This document shows, piece after piece, positions 42,966-52,236 of a DNA stretch of 64,000 bases (position 1 is its first letter; every line of letters begins with the position of its first letter). Source of the DNA: Marivirga sp963719535 (GTDB lineage Bacteria > Bacteroidota > Bacteroidia > Cytophagales > Cyclobacteriaceae); assembly GCA_963719535.1 (NCBI GenBank), contig CAVRCH010000003.1, positions 62,001 through 126,000 of the forward strand. The letters run 5' to 3'. A model generated the notes under the pieces. That model saw only the letters and a program-made list of their open reading frames with translations. It made no database searches and was not told where the DNA came from. The translations under genes and the position numbers were made by a program.

Positions 42966-45900
42966 ATGATGGATGAACAAGAATATAATAAAATAAAGTT
43001 ACTCCACGAGCAGATAGAAGACTTGACAAAGTCGGGTAACTGGGAGCTAGATTTAGAGGGGAACGAGCTATGGTGGTCTGCTGGTGTGTACAAAATGCTA
43101 GGTTACATGCCAAATGAATTCGAATTAACTTCTGAGAAAGGTATACAAGTAATACATCCTGAAGACAGAGAAAGAGCAATAGCGCTGAAAGGTAAAGTAG
43201 TTCAAGAGGAGGCAGTATATTTCATTGAAAAGAGATTGCTTACAAAATCAGGAAATGTCATTTATGTGCGCTCTAAAGCCAATCTTTTTAAAGATGAAAA
43301 TGGAAGAGCCATAAAGCTGATTGGAGTTTTTCAGGATATTAGTGATTTTGTAGAATCACAGAAGGAATTAAAGCAACAGAATTCACTCACTCAAGACATT
43401 CTGAGGGATTTACCAGCTATTTTCTTCCTTTTCAATCAAAGTGGTCAAATCCTTCTATGGAATGAAAAATTAGAAAAAGTCACGGGTTTCACTAAAGGTG
43501 AAATCGCTACAAAAGTTCCTCAAGAGTTTTTTGAAGGGGAGGAGAAAATTAAAATAATTAACTATATACAAAAGACCCTGAATGAAGGTTACACAGACCT
43601 GGAAGCATGGTTGACTACAAAAAAGAAAGGAACAGTACCCTTATTTATTACAGCTTCCACTATTCAGTATAAAGGAGAGACATGCATCTTTGGTACTGGC
43701 ACAGACATTAGCGAAAGGATTTCCCTTTTACACGAGCTTCAATTACTTGTTGATAATACCGAGGAAGCATTCACATATGTAGATGAAGAATTAAACATAC
43801 TTTCTTTTAACCACCAAATGAGTGTCCATTCTCTGTTGCTTTTCCAAAAAAAGCTCAAAAAGGGAATGAAAATTACTCAATTTCCTATGCCGAATCAGCA
43901 GGGTGATCTGAATATGATATTGAAAGAAGTTTGGGAGGGGCACGAAGTAAAACAGGTATTAAAAATTAGTTCCGAGGACCCTCATCAATTTTATGAGTTG
44001 AAATTTAAGCCAATTTTTTCAGCCGACCAAAAAGTTCAAGGGGTATTTATCACTTCCTTGAATGTAACTGAGGCATATAAAGCAAGTAAAGCACTTTTGG
44101 AAAGTCAGCAAAAGTTACAGCAAGTCTTAGATAGTTCTCTTGATACACTTTGTTTAATTGATGAAAATGGAATTTTTCAAATGGTAAGCAGATCATCTGA
44201 AGAGCTGTGGGGCTATACACCAGTAGAATTGGAGGGTAAGGCTTTCATGGATTTTGTAATCGAGGAGGATAGACCTTTAACAGCTAATGTTGCCGAACAA
44301 ATTCAACAAGGTGAACAGTTTAGAAATTTCCAAAATCGCTACCGTCACAAAGAGGGGTATATTGTACCAGTGGTTTGGTCTGCTTACTGGGAGCCGGAGC
44401 AGAATTTAATGAATTGTGTGGCACGAGATGCCACCGATCAATTAAAAGCAGAAGAACAACTTAAACTTAGCGAAAATAGGTTCAAAGCTTTAGTGCAAGA
44501 AGGTTCTGATTTAATTGTTATTCTCGATTTAGAAGGAAACTATAAATATATTAGCCCTTCCAACGAAGGGTCAGGTTTTGAGCCGGAAGATTATACGGGT
44601 AAAAATGCTTTTGATTTCATTCACCCTGACGATATAGATTGGGTGGGAGAAGAATTTAGAAAGCTAGAGAATCAAAAAAACATTCAAATTCGTCCTTATC
44701 GCTTTTTAAGTAGCAAGGGAGAATGGCGATGGATGGAGTCCCATGTCACCGATTTATTAGAAGAGCCTTCTGTGCAAGGTATTGTAGCTAATTCAAGGGA
44801 TGTAACTGAAACTGTAGAGCTTCAGCAAACCGTTAGTAATGCTACTAAATTGGCAAGAGTAGGAGGCTGGGAGATAAATCAGCTAACAGGCGAGCATATC
44901 TGGTCATCTATGACAGCGGAAATCCACGAGGCTCCTGAAGGATTTAGACCAAGTTTAGAACAGGCCATAAATTTCTATCACCCTCATTTTAGGGATAAGG
45001 TAAAAAAGGCGGTAAATGAAGCCATACAGGAAGGAAAGGTATTTGATTTTGAAGCTATAATTATAACCTACAAAGGAAAAGAAAAATGGATTAGGGCTAT
45101 AGGTAATGTAGAAATGCAGGCAGGGCAGTGCGTTAGAATATATGGTAGCTTTCAGGATATACACGAAAGAAAAACAGCAGAGCTTCGCTTGCAAAATATT
45201 TCTGATAACATACCCGGAGTCTTATTTCAGTTTATCTTGAAGCCAGATGGAAGTGATTCGGTAGATTTGGTAAGTAAGGGGGCCGAGGAGATTTTTGGAG
45301 TTACAGCCGAGCAGTGGATAGAAGACCCAAGTATTATATGGGCTAACATTGAGAAAGGAGGAGATTTAGCTATGGTTCAAAAGGCCATACAAAAGTCAGC
45401 GGAAAGTATGGAAAGATGGGAGGCCCAATGGCGCTATATTAGGCCCAATGGGTCAGTCCACTTTCTCGAAGGCTTCGGAAATCCTGTCAGAAAGTTGGAC
45501 GGAACATTAGTTTGGGATTCCATCATAGTGGATATCACAGAAAAAAGAAAAGCAGAAGAGCAGGTTAGAATAGCAAAAGAAGCTTTGGAGCAATATGCAC
45601 ATGACCTGGAGGTCTCAAATGCGGAATTAGAGCAGTTTGCTTATATCGCTTCTCACGATTTGCAAGAGCCTCTGCGCATGATTACCGGTTTTTTAACTCA
45701 ACTTGAAAAGAAATATGGTGACAAATTAGATGAAAAAGCGAATCAATATATTTTTTATGCTGTAGATGGTGCCAGAAGAATGCGTCAGATTATTTTGGAT
45801 TTGCTCGATTTTTCAAGGGTGGGGAAACAAGATGAGGAAATAGAAAAGATTGATTTAAATAAGCTGGTTGAGGAGGTTTGTTTGCTTAACAAAAGAAAAA

Positions 45901-46289
45901 TAGAAGAGCTCAATGCTAAAATTGAATTTAAAAATTTACCCACAGTATTAGAACATCCCTCTCCAATGATTCAATTGTTCCAGAATCTCATTTCTAACGC
46001 TTTAAAGTATAACAGAGCTGATATAACCCCTAAAGTTTTGATTAAAGCTACGGAGCTAAAGAAGGAATGGAAGTTTTCGGTTGAAGATAACGGGATTGGA
46101 ATTGAAGAAAAATATTTCGACAAAATCTTTAACATCTTTCAAAGACTTCACAATAAAAGTGAGTATTCGGGCACAGGAATGGGTTTAGCGATTGTCAAGA
46201 AAATAATAGAGAACCAGAACGGTAAAATTTGGCTTGAATCGGAAAAAGGGAAGGGAACCACTTTTTACTTCACTATTCCGAAGAAATAA
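42966..46289 (+). CDS. Soluble multi-PAS sensor histidine kinase
   Basis: A 1107-residue kinase without membrane segments. At least six PAS/PAC units precede the kinase core (for example WWSAGVYKMLGYMPNEF, TLCLIDENGIFQMVSRSS, DLIVILDLEGNYKYISPS, WSSMTAEIHEAPEGF), each ending in a PAC-like D(I/V)S/T E motif. The core has ASHDLQEPLRMI with the phospho-acceptor His at about 891, NLISNALKYNRA, EDNGIGIEEKYFDKIFNIFQRLH and GTGMGLAIVKKI. A single-domain response regulator follows 352 bp later and is the likely partner. Signals could be light, oxygen or redox, but no cofactor site was seen. Confidence 0.9.
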   Translation: MMDEQEYNKIKLLHEQIEDLTKSGNWELDLEGNELWWSAGVYKMLGYMPNEFELTSEKGIQVIHPEDRERAIALKGKVVQEEAVYFIEKRLLTKSGNVIYVRSKANLFKDENGRAIKLIGVFQDISDFVESQKELKQQNSLTQDILRDLPAIFFLFNQSGQILLWNEKLEKVTGFTKGEIATKVPQEFFEGEEKIKIINYIQKTLNEGYTDLEAWLTTKKKGTVPLFITASTIQYKGETCIFGTGTDISERISLLHELQLLVDNTEEAFTYVDEELNILSFNHQMSVHSLLLFQKKLKKGMKITQFPMPNQQGDLNMILKEVWEGHEVKQVLKISSEDPHQFYELKFKPIFSADQKVQGVFITSLNVTEAYKASKALLESQQKLQQVLDSSLDTLCLIDENGIFQMVSRSSEELWGYTPVELEGKAFMDFVIEEDRPLTANVAEQIQQGEQFRNFQNRYRHKEGYIVPVVWSAYWEPEQNLMNCVARDATDQLKAEEQLKLSENRFKALVQEGSDLIVILDLEGNYKYISPSNEGSGFEPEDYTGKNAFDFIHPDDIDWVGEEFRKLENQKNIQIRPYRFLSSKGEWRWMESHVTDLLEEPSVQGIVANSRDVTETVELQQTVSNATKLARVGGWEINQLTGEHIWSSMTAEIHEAPEGFRPSLEQAINFYHPHFRDKVKKAVNEAIQEGKVFDFEAIIITYKGKEKWIRAIGNVEMQAGQCVRIYGSFQDIHERKTAELRLQNISDNIPGVLFQFILKPDGSDSVDLVSKGAEEIFGVTAEQWIEDPSIIWANIEKGGDLAMVQKAIQKSAESMERWEAQWRYIRPNGSVHFLEGFGNPVRKLDGTLVWDSIIVDITEKRKAEEQVRIAKEALEQYAHDLEVSNAELEQFAYIASHDLQEPLRMITGFLTQLEKKYGDKLDEKANQYIFYAVDGARRMRQIILDLLDFSRVGKQDEEIEKIDLNKLVEEVCLLNKRKIEELNAKIEFKNLPTVLEHPSPMIQLFQNLISNALKYNRADITPKVLIKATELKKEWKFSVEDNGIGIEEKYFDKIFNIFQRLHNKSEYSGTGMGLAIVKKIIENQNGKIWLESEKGKGTTFYFTIPKK

Positions 46290-46641
46290 ATAACTTAAGA
46301 TCGGATTAGTTGATGTAAATTCCTATCTGCAATCAGCACATTGAAAAAACGAAAGTGACTTCTGATATGTGCTATTGCAGCAGAAAAAAAACAGTAGATT
46401 TTATAATTGTAATTAGTACATGATCAACGTAAAAATTAACAAACAAGATCAAAGTCATTGTTCTTTAATTAGTTGTTTACTTTTATTATAAGAAGAGCCT
46501 TGTGAATTGGGGATAAATTAAAGGTTAGGAATTTTGCTTTGGTGCTAGATCAGCCTCAAAATCTTATGTAATAAATTACTGAATCATGCGAAATCATCTC
46601 CTTAAAACTTTAGTACATTTGGTGAAATTAGAAAATGATAA
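46290..46641. other. Gap between kinase and response regulator
   Basis: About 350 bp of AT-rich DNA without a recognised gene or hairpin. Confidence 0.35.
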
Positions 46642-47076
46642 ATGAAACAAGTTCGCATCCTTTTGGTCGAAGATAACGAAGGAGATATAATTTTAACACT
46701 GGAGGCGCTTGAGGAGATGAAATTCTCAAACATTGTTGATGTGGCAAGAAACGGACAAGAGGCACTTGACCATTTACTCAAAAAAACGGGTTATGAGAAA
46801 GCTATTCGGCCAGATTTGATATTGATGGATATAAACCTACCTATAAAAAGTGGGCATGAGGTACTTTCAGAGATTAAAACTAATGAGCAATTAAGGAAAA
46901 TACCTGTAATTATGCTCACGACTTCTTCTTCCGAAACTGACATTAATAAAGCATATAACAACCATGTAAATTGCTACATCTGCAAACCTGCAGGAATAAA
47001 TGAATTTATAAATGTAATTGAAGGGATTGAAAATTTTTGGTTCAATATCTCAAGTTTAGCAACATATAGGAAATAA
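46642..47076 (+). CDS. Single-domain response regulator, Rcp1-like
   Basis: A 144-residue receiver domain: VEDNEGDIILTLEAL (acid pair), RPDLILMDINLPIKSG with the phospho-acceptor Asp at about 57, MLTTSSSETD (switch Thr) and CYICKPAGI (conserved Lys). The long D insert and lack of an output domain resemble Rcp1-type regulators that work with PAS or phytochrome kinases. It would receive phosphate from the multi-PAS kinase upstream. Confidence 0.9.
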   Translation: MKQVRILLVEDNEGDIILTLEALEEMKFSNIVDVARNGQEALDHLLKKTGYEKAIRPDLILMDINLPIKSGHEVLSEIKTNEQLRKIPVIMLTTSSSETDINKAYNNHVNCYICKPAGINEFINVIEGIENFWFNISSLATYRK

Positions 47077-47506
47077 TATTTCAAAGCTTTTAAATCGATA
47101 GGGTATTTACCTTGAAGTAGGAAATACGATGGGTTATATTTGTTTAGGCCCAAGCTGATGCTATTAAGTTCTCTTTTTTTAGACCCTCAGCCAAAGACTG
47201 GCAGGCTATCCTTTCATCCTTCCCCCAGAAGATTAGAAGAAGCCGCCAAGAAACTAGAATTGTATTAACGTAATAGCATTAAGGTCGAAGTTCAGCTTCA
47301 AAGTGCATGATGTGTGAGATAACCAATGAAAGTTTAAAATTCCTTCTATAAGAGCTATTTTATAGCTTTCCTTTCTTTGGGGTTTGCAACAATCTTCATT
47401 ACTTATAAATCGTATTTCCAACTAGATAATATTCAGAATTTACTTAAATTGTTCTTAATAACAGAAAGCTTAAATTTCTACTGTCTTTCAATATCAAAAT
47501 ATTACA
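47077..47506. other. Gap with a GCC-AAA-G(A)C repeat
   Basis: About 430 bp. No gene. The repeat at 47187-47222 (CAGCCAAAGACTGGCAGGCT then CCTTTCATCCTT) shares its second half with the repeat at 57680-57720. Confidence 0.5.
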
Positions 47507-47962
47507 ATGCAATCTAAAGCACTCACACCAGAAGAATATTATCAAAGCTTGCCAGAAGAGAGAAAAGAGGCGATGACGCAATTGCGTAGAATCTTGAAAG
47601 AAAATTTACCAAAAGGATTTGAAGAAACCATGGCCTATGGAATGCCCGGCTTCGTAGTTCCTCATACTATTTATCCTGCAGGATATCATGTAAATCCCAA
47701 GGATCCTTTACCATTTATTAGCCTGGCTTCTCAGAAGAATTTCATCGCATTGTACCATATGGGAATTTACGCAGATCAAGATATTTTAGGATGGTTTCAG
47801 AAGGCATATGCTGAGCAGGTTCCTACAAAACTGGATATGGGTAAGAGCTGCATTCGATTTAAAAATAGCAGGCATATTCCTTATGAATTAATTGGTGAGT
47901 TGGCTCGAAAAATATCGGTGAAAGAATGGATTGCTACGTATGAGAAGGTTAGGAAAATTTGA
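47507..47962 (+). CDS. DUF1801-domain protein
   Basis: A 151-residue protein of the DUF1801 (YdhG-like) family: EEYYQSLPEERKEAMTQLR, ETMAYGMPGF and FIALYHMG, then IRFKNSRHIPYELIGELARK. Members have a small alpha/beta fold; the role is not known to me. It is monocistronic. A broken HigA-type gene follows 24 bp later in the same direction. Confidence 0.8.
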   Translation: MQSKALTPEEYYQSLPEERKEAMTQLRRILKENLPKGFEETMAYGMPGFVVPHTIYPAGYHVNPKDPLPFISLASQKNFIALYHMGIYADQDILGWFQKAYAEQVPTKLDMGKSCIRFKNSRHIPYELIGELARKISVKEWIATYEKVRKI

Positions 47963-47986
47963 AAAGTAAATTTTTTGAATCTGATT

Positions 47987-48175
47987 ATGGAAATTGAGGT
48001 TATAAAGACAGAGAATGACTACAATGAAGCTTTGAGAAGGTTTGAAGAAATATTCCATGCGCCAAGTAATTCGTAATTGGGCGATGAAAATGAAGTGCTT
48101 TCAATTTTGATAGAAAAATATGAAGATGAGTTTTATACGATTGAAGCACCAAATCCAATCAAGTATAGAAAATAA
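47987..48175 (+). pseudogene. HigA-like antitoxin remnant
   Basis: ATG 47987 gives MEIEVIKTENDYNEALRRFE and a TAA at 48074; the same frame resumes LGDENEVLSILIEKYEDEF to TAA 48173. This is the N-terminal half of HigA-like antitoxins of about 120 residues; the helix-turn-helix half is missing. Confidence 0.6.
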
Positions 48176-48185
48176 CCTGCCAAGG

Positions 48186-48200
48186 TTCGTGTCTCACGAA
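48186..48200. repeat. Triloop hairpin
   Basis: TTCGTG, TCT, CACGAA: a perfect 6-bp inverted repeat with the same GTGTCTCAC core as the hairpin at 48359. Confidence 0.6.
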
Positions 48201-48358
48201 ATTTGTTTGGAATGACAATTTACTACTGATATTGAAAGACTTGATAGCTTACTATTTTTATCTGTATTAAACATTGTATTTTTAAAATGAGCTGAAAAAT
48301 ACATATATTGAATTAAAGCAATTTTCCTTAACAGTTTAATAGGCTGTACTAATCGCTA

Positions 48359-48410
48359 ATCGTTGGTGTCTCACCAACGATGGTGTAGTGGGCTGTGCAC
48401 CACAGCCCAC
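48359..48410. repeat. Pair of perfect 10-bp triloop hairpins
   Basis: ATCGTTGGTG, TCT, CACCAACGAT (48359-48381) and GTGGGCTGTG, CAC, CACAGCCCAC (48388-48410). Both have perfect 10-bp arms and a 3-nt loop. They lie 3' of the M14 peptidase gene on the other strand and are not followed by a T run. Confidence 0.75.
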
Positions 48411-48441
48411 GGTAGGATTTTGCCATAAACTCATTATAATT

Positions 48442-50934
48442 TTACTGCCCAACCATAAATACTGCATTGGCAAATAACAGTTTCCCATTATGCCAGAATG
48501 CTCTGAAAAGGGGGTCGTCAATTAAATAAATCATTTTACCTCGTCCTATATTTTCCACGCCAAAAACCAGACTTTCCGACTGGTTTTTGTTGGCTTTATA
48601 CCCCGCAAAACCACTGACTAAATGGTCACCTGCTCTTATGTAGCCTACATTCCAATCATCTTTTAAATACTCATAGGTATTGCTGGAGGTTTTCAGTGAA
48701 AAATAAGGATTTGCAAATCCGTAGGCCAGGGGATGGGTATTATCCAACCACACCTCGTAAATAGCGCCAAAAATGCTCTCTTCTAAGGATTTTCTTTCAG
48801 CATCCTTATAGGATCTTAAAGGTGACTCTGTCGTGTCTTTTGGAATTTCGCGTTCTACTAAGGCTGTTCCCTCCAAGCCTTCCCATATTTTATTGGCATT
48901 ACCTACACTAACTACATTTCCTCCATTTTTAACGAAGTCGAGCAAACTGTTATGCATGAAGTCTTTTAAATCACCATAGTAGCCTGAGGGTAATATAATG
49001 ATGTCATATTGAGATAATTTCACCCTATTAATATCATCTGTTCTAATACTAGTAATAGGGTATTCCAACTGCCTCTCAAAGTAGTGCCATATCTCGCCAT
49101 AGGCCAAAGATGACACACCATCTCCCATTAAAACTGCTATTTTAGGTGCTTTGACAGGAGAGAATTCACCAGAGCCAATGTCGTACATGTCATCTGCAAA
49201 ACCACCTTTTAGCGAGAATATTCGCCTTCTATGATCCTCACTAATTTCACTAAGTTTTTCATTGAGATTTTTTACAGCTTCATTGTTTCTTTCAGTAATG
49301 ATCAGCGTACCTCGAGCATAAGACTTCCCACTAAATTGTATTGGTTTGTTAGCTACTTTCACTTTAATGTCTTGCTCAAGTAAACTGGCTAATAACCGCG
49401 CGTCTGAAAAACTCTGGTATGGAATCAGATAAGCATAAGCTTTGGCCACGCTAAAATCTTCATCCAGTATTTCAGTAGAGTTGCTGGCATTAACCTTGGA
49501 TTTTACAGCATAGGTTTGCACTCCATAAGCATAGGGAATTGCCCATGCGGTAATATCATACGTGAGTGAATCGCTATATTTTGGTTTAGGATCAAATAAA
49601 GCTTGAATTAAGGTGGACTTAGGCTGATAGGATGAAATAACTAAATCTTGCTCATCTGTGGTGAAGTTGTTTTCTTTCCTCTGGAAATAATCGAACCCCT
49701 TCAGCGATTGTTTGCTACCTATTTCATTATACACTATCTTCTGTTTGTCAAGAAAATCTTTTAGTGCTATGAGGTCATTGGCATCTGCTTCAGACCATTT
49801 AATCACGTATGATTTATAAATATCTTTTGGATTATTTATGTTAGTATCAAAATAGGATTTGAAATTGCTATTTAATTCTTTTGCATTTTCGGACGCAATT
49901 TCCACCGTGCTCATTCCTGTTGTATAATGGTGCTCAATCCTGTCTACAAGCGTAAGGGTATCGCCTAATTCAGTAATTACACCTAAACCTGCTCCTCCGT
50001 TACCTGCCTGTTCGTAAGTCATTCCAATAGCTCCATTAAAAGTGGGGTAGGTATCTCCATAGCTAGGATAAAACAGATCGAAGCGCTCTCTGGTGAAGTA
50101 GAGCCAATTGTTTTTATCGAAATACTTTGCATGGTTTTTACCAATTTCCGTTTGGAATTTCCGTTGCCAAGGGGTAATTACCTCATGGATTGGCTCTGCT
50201 GCCGGAGCGAAATAGTACGGGTTGTTAATGTCTTGTTCATGAAAGTCTACATGGATATGAGGCATCCACTGATGGTATGCTTTTATTCTTTGCTCTGATT
50301 CAATTTGTGTTTGCCAAGCCCAGTCCCGGTTTAAATCAAATAGATAATGATTAGGCCTGCCACCAGGCCATACTTCTCTGTGTTCCACTGCATCAGAGGA
50401 AGGATCATAGTTTTTTGCTCCATATTGCCAATAATAATTAGCATATCGGTCTCTTCCATCTGGGTTTACACACGGGTCTAATATAACTACAGTATTTTTG
50501 AGCCATTCCTCACTTTCCATTTCACCTGTTAGTAGGGAGTAGGCAGTCTTCATAGAAGCTTCAGTAGAAGAAGATTCGTTGCCATGAATATTATAACTTA
50601 GCCAAACGATGCTTATATCATTAAGCTCTGGCTCACCTTCCTGCAAACCGGTTATTTTAAGTTGATTTGCTTTAATGCTCTCTAGTTTTTCCATATTTTC
50701 CTGGGAGGAAATTATGGAGTAATACAAAGGTCTTTCCTCGTAAGTGAAACCATATTGCTCCATTTTTAGCTGATCGGAATTATTGGCTAAATGCTCAAAA
50801 TAGTCCACCACCTGGTGATGCCTTGTAAAGCTGGTGCCCAGTTCATATCCTAAAAATTCGGCAGGTGTCTGAATTTGACTGTAAGAAATGAAATAGGTGG
50901 ATAAAAAAAGGACTGAAAGTAAGATCTTCTTCAT
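48442..50934 (-). CDS. Secreted M14-family zinc carboxypeptidase
   Basis: An 830-residue protein with signal peptide (MKKILLSVLFLSTYFISYSQ). The M14 domain (about 25-340) shows SYNIHGNESSS, with H and E of the HxxE zinc motif, DPCVNPDGRDRY, FDLNRDWAWQ and HVDFHEQ with the third zinc His. The second half (about 540-800) has a glutamine-amidotransferase-like fold (IIILPSGYYGD, FVKNGGNVVSVG), commonly attached to Bacteroidota M14 proteins. It would degrade peptides outside the cell or in the periplasm. Confidence 0.9.
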   Translation of the reverse strand: MKKILLSVLFLSTYFISYSQIQTPAEFLGYELGTSFTRHHQVVDYFEHLANNSDQLKMEQYGFTYEERPLYYSIISSQENMEKLESIKANQLKITGLQEGEPELNDISIVWLSYNIHGNESSSTEASMKTAYSLLTGEMESEEWLKNTVVILDPCVNPDGRDRYANYYWQYGAKNYDPSSDAVEHREVWPGGRPNHYLFDLNRDWAWQTQIESEQRIKAYHQWMPHIHVDFHEQDINNPYYFAPAAEPIHEVITPWQRKFQTEIGKNHAKYFDKNNWLYFTRERFDLFYPSYGDTYPTFNGAIGMTYEQAGNGGAGLGVITELGDTLTLVDRIEHHYTTGMSTVEIASENAKELNSNFKSYFDTNINNPKDIYKSYVIKWSEADANDLIALKDFLDKQKIVYNEIGSKQSLKGFDYFQRKENNFTTDEQDLVISSYQPKSTLIQALFDPKPKYSDSLTYDITAWAIPYAYGVQTYAVKSKVNASNSTEILDEDFSVAKAYAYLIPYQSFSDARLLASLLEQDIKVKVANKPIQFSGKSYARGTLIITERNNEAVKNLNEKLSEISEDHRRRIFSLKGGFADDMYDIGSGEFSPVKAPKIAVLMGDGVSSLAYGEIWHYFERQLEYPITSIRTDDINRVKLSQYDIIILPSGYYGDLKDFMHNSLLDFVKNGGNVVSVGNANKIWEGLEGTALVEREIPKDTTESPLRSYKDAERKSLEESIFGAIYEVWLDNTHPLAYGFANPYFSLKTSSNTYEYLKDDWNVGYIRAGDHLVSGFAGYKANKNQSESLVFGVENIGRGKMIYLIDDPLFRAFWHNGKLLFANAVFMVGQ

Positions 50935-51161
50935 ATTTTTTATGGCTAGTGGTCTACGTTGCTATATCAATAATTTTAATTAAGCAAAATACAAGGAATT
51001 TTCAGGAAATGGAATGAAGAGTTGATAAATGGTAGGTGGGGGATGGAATGCTATAATTTTATGGTTTAATTATTTCAATATTTTTCATCACTTACAGGTT
51101 GTTAAATAAAATTTTGTAGTTTTATTTTTTAGCCAAGTTCTTTCAATAGTTACCAATTATT

Positions 51162-52112
51162 ATGAGATATTGTATTATTGCTTTTTGCCTGCTTTTTATA
51201 ACAGCCTGTCAATCTCAATCAAGTGACTCGAATAAAATTACTTTTAAAGATTATCTTCAGGAAAAGGAGCTTTTTAGTAGGATGAGTGACCTGGACTGTG
51301 ATAGTGTTTTACTTTTATCTAAAAAAATTAGATCAGTGGATTTTGAGGCTAATATTTCAAGACTCCTTGCTGATTGTAATTACAACATTGAAAGATCCTT
51401 AGTCATCAAAAATGATGAGAAATTGTTGATCAAGCTAGGGGGAATACTAAACGATGATCAAAATGCCAGAGCTGAATTTGATGCTTATAAAGCCAACAAT
51501 CCAGGTAGAGATTATGAAATAGATTCAGTTGGTTGGTATGCATTAGTTCATAAGGTGGATAGCATTAATGCAATAAAATTAACTTCTGTAGTTGATGATT
51601 TAGGTGAATGGCCTGGGGCTAAATATATTGAAAGAAGCATAGGTAACCCTAAATTGGAGGTTTTAGTGGGTCATTTTCCTGACGAAGCATACACTAAATA
51701 TTCAAAAATGGCTTTTGAGTCAGCTTCGCAGGGAGAGGAATACTGGAGTCGAGTGTATAGTATGGTGGGGTTTTCATACACAAATCCGATAATAAAAGAA
51801 TTCTATTTAAATTCTGCTTATATAGTTCCCTTCAGATTTCAGGAGTTTGATAAAAGCAATCAGATAATTTATGATGAAACGAAAATTGGATATTTGGAAT
51901 TATATATCATTGCCAAATGGAATGGTCAAAGCTCATCTGGGAATGTTATAATTTTAAGTTCAATAGATGATGAGGAGCAAAGAAAAGCCTTAGTACTACA
52001 AACGAAGCAGTTATTGATTCAACAAGGCATCGAAGAGTCTAATTTACAGGTAGATTTTGAGAAGTATAAAGGGCATGAGGATTTTAAGCTTTTTTATCAA
52101 ATTGTAAATTAA
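51162..52112 (+). CDS. Lipoprotein of unknown function
   Basis: A 316-residue protein with signal peptide and lipobox ITAC (C17). The body is hydrophilic with DCDSVLLLSKK and a block around YSKMAFESASQGEEYWSRVY. No family was recognised. It is read away from the peptidase gene with about 225 bp of AT-rich DNA between, and ends before a bidirectional terminator. Confidence 0.55.
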   Translation: MRYCIIAFCLLFITACQSQSSDSNKITFKDYLQEKELFSRMSDLDCDSVLLLSKKIRSVDFEANISRLLADCNYNIERSLVIKNDEKLLIKLGGILNDDQNARAEFDAYKANNPGRDYEIDSVGWYALVHKVDSINAIKLTSVVDDLGEWPGAKYIERSIGNPKLEVLVGHFPDEAYTKYSKMAFESASQGEEYWSRVYSMVGFSYTNPIIKEFYLNSAYIVPFRFQEFDKSNQIIYDETKIGYLELYIIAKWNGQSSSGNVIILSSIDDEEQRKALVLQTKQLLIQQGIEESNLQVDFEKYKGHEDFKLFYQIVN

Positions 52113-52182
52113 GTGTGTTAAACTAATCTTTAGTACTAAATTGTTAATTACCACCACTTAGTATTGATAAAATTTTATAAAT

Positions 52183-52215
52183 AAAAAAGCCATCTGAAAT
52201 GAATCAGATGGCTTT
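52183..52215. terminator. Bidirectional terminator
   Basis: AAAGCCATCTGA (52186-52197) and TCAGATGGCTTT (52204-52215) enclose a 6-nt loop, with A and T runs on both sides. It serves both convergent genes. Confidence 0.88.
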
Positions 52216-52236
52216 AAAAATTTATTGATCTAAAAA

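Noticed and set aside
48359..48410. Rho-independent terminator of the M14 gene
   Set aside because: The stems are strong but no T run follows on either strand, and the two-hairpin build matches other intergenic repeats.
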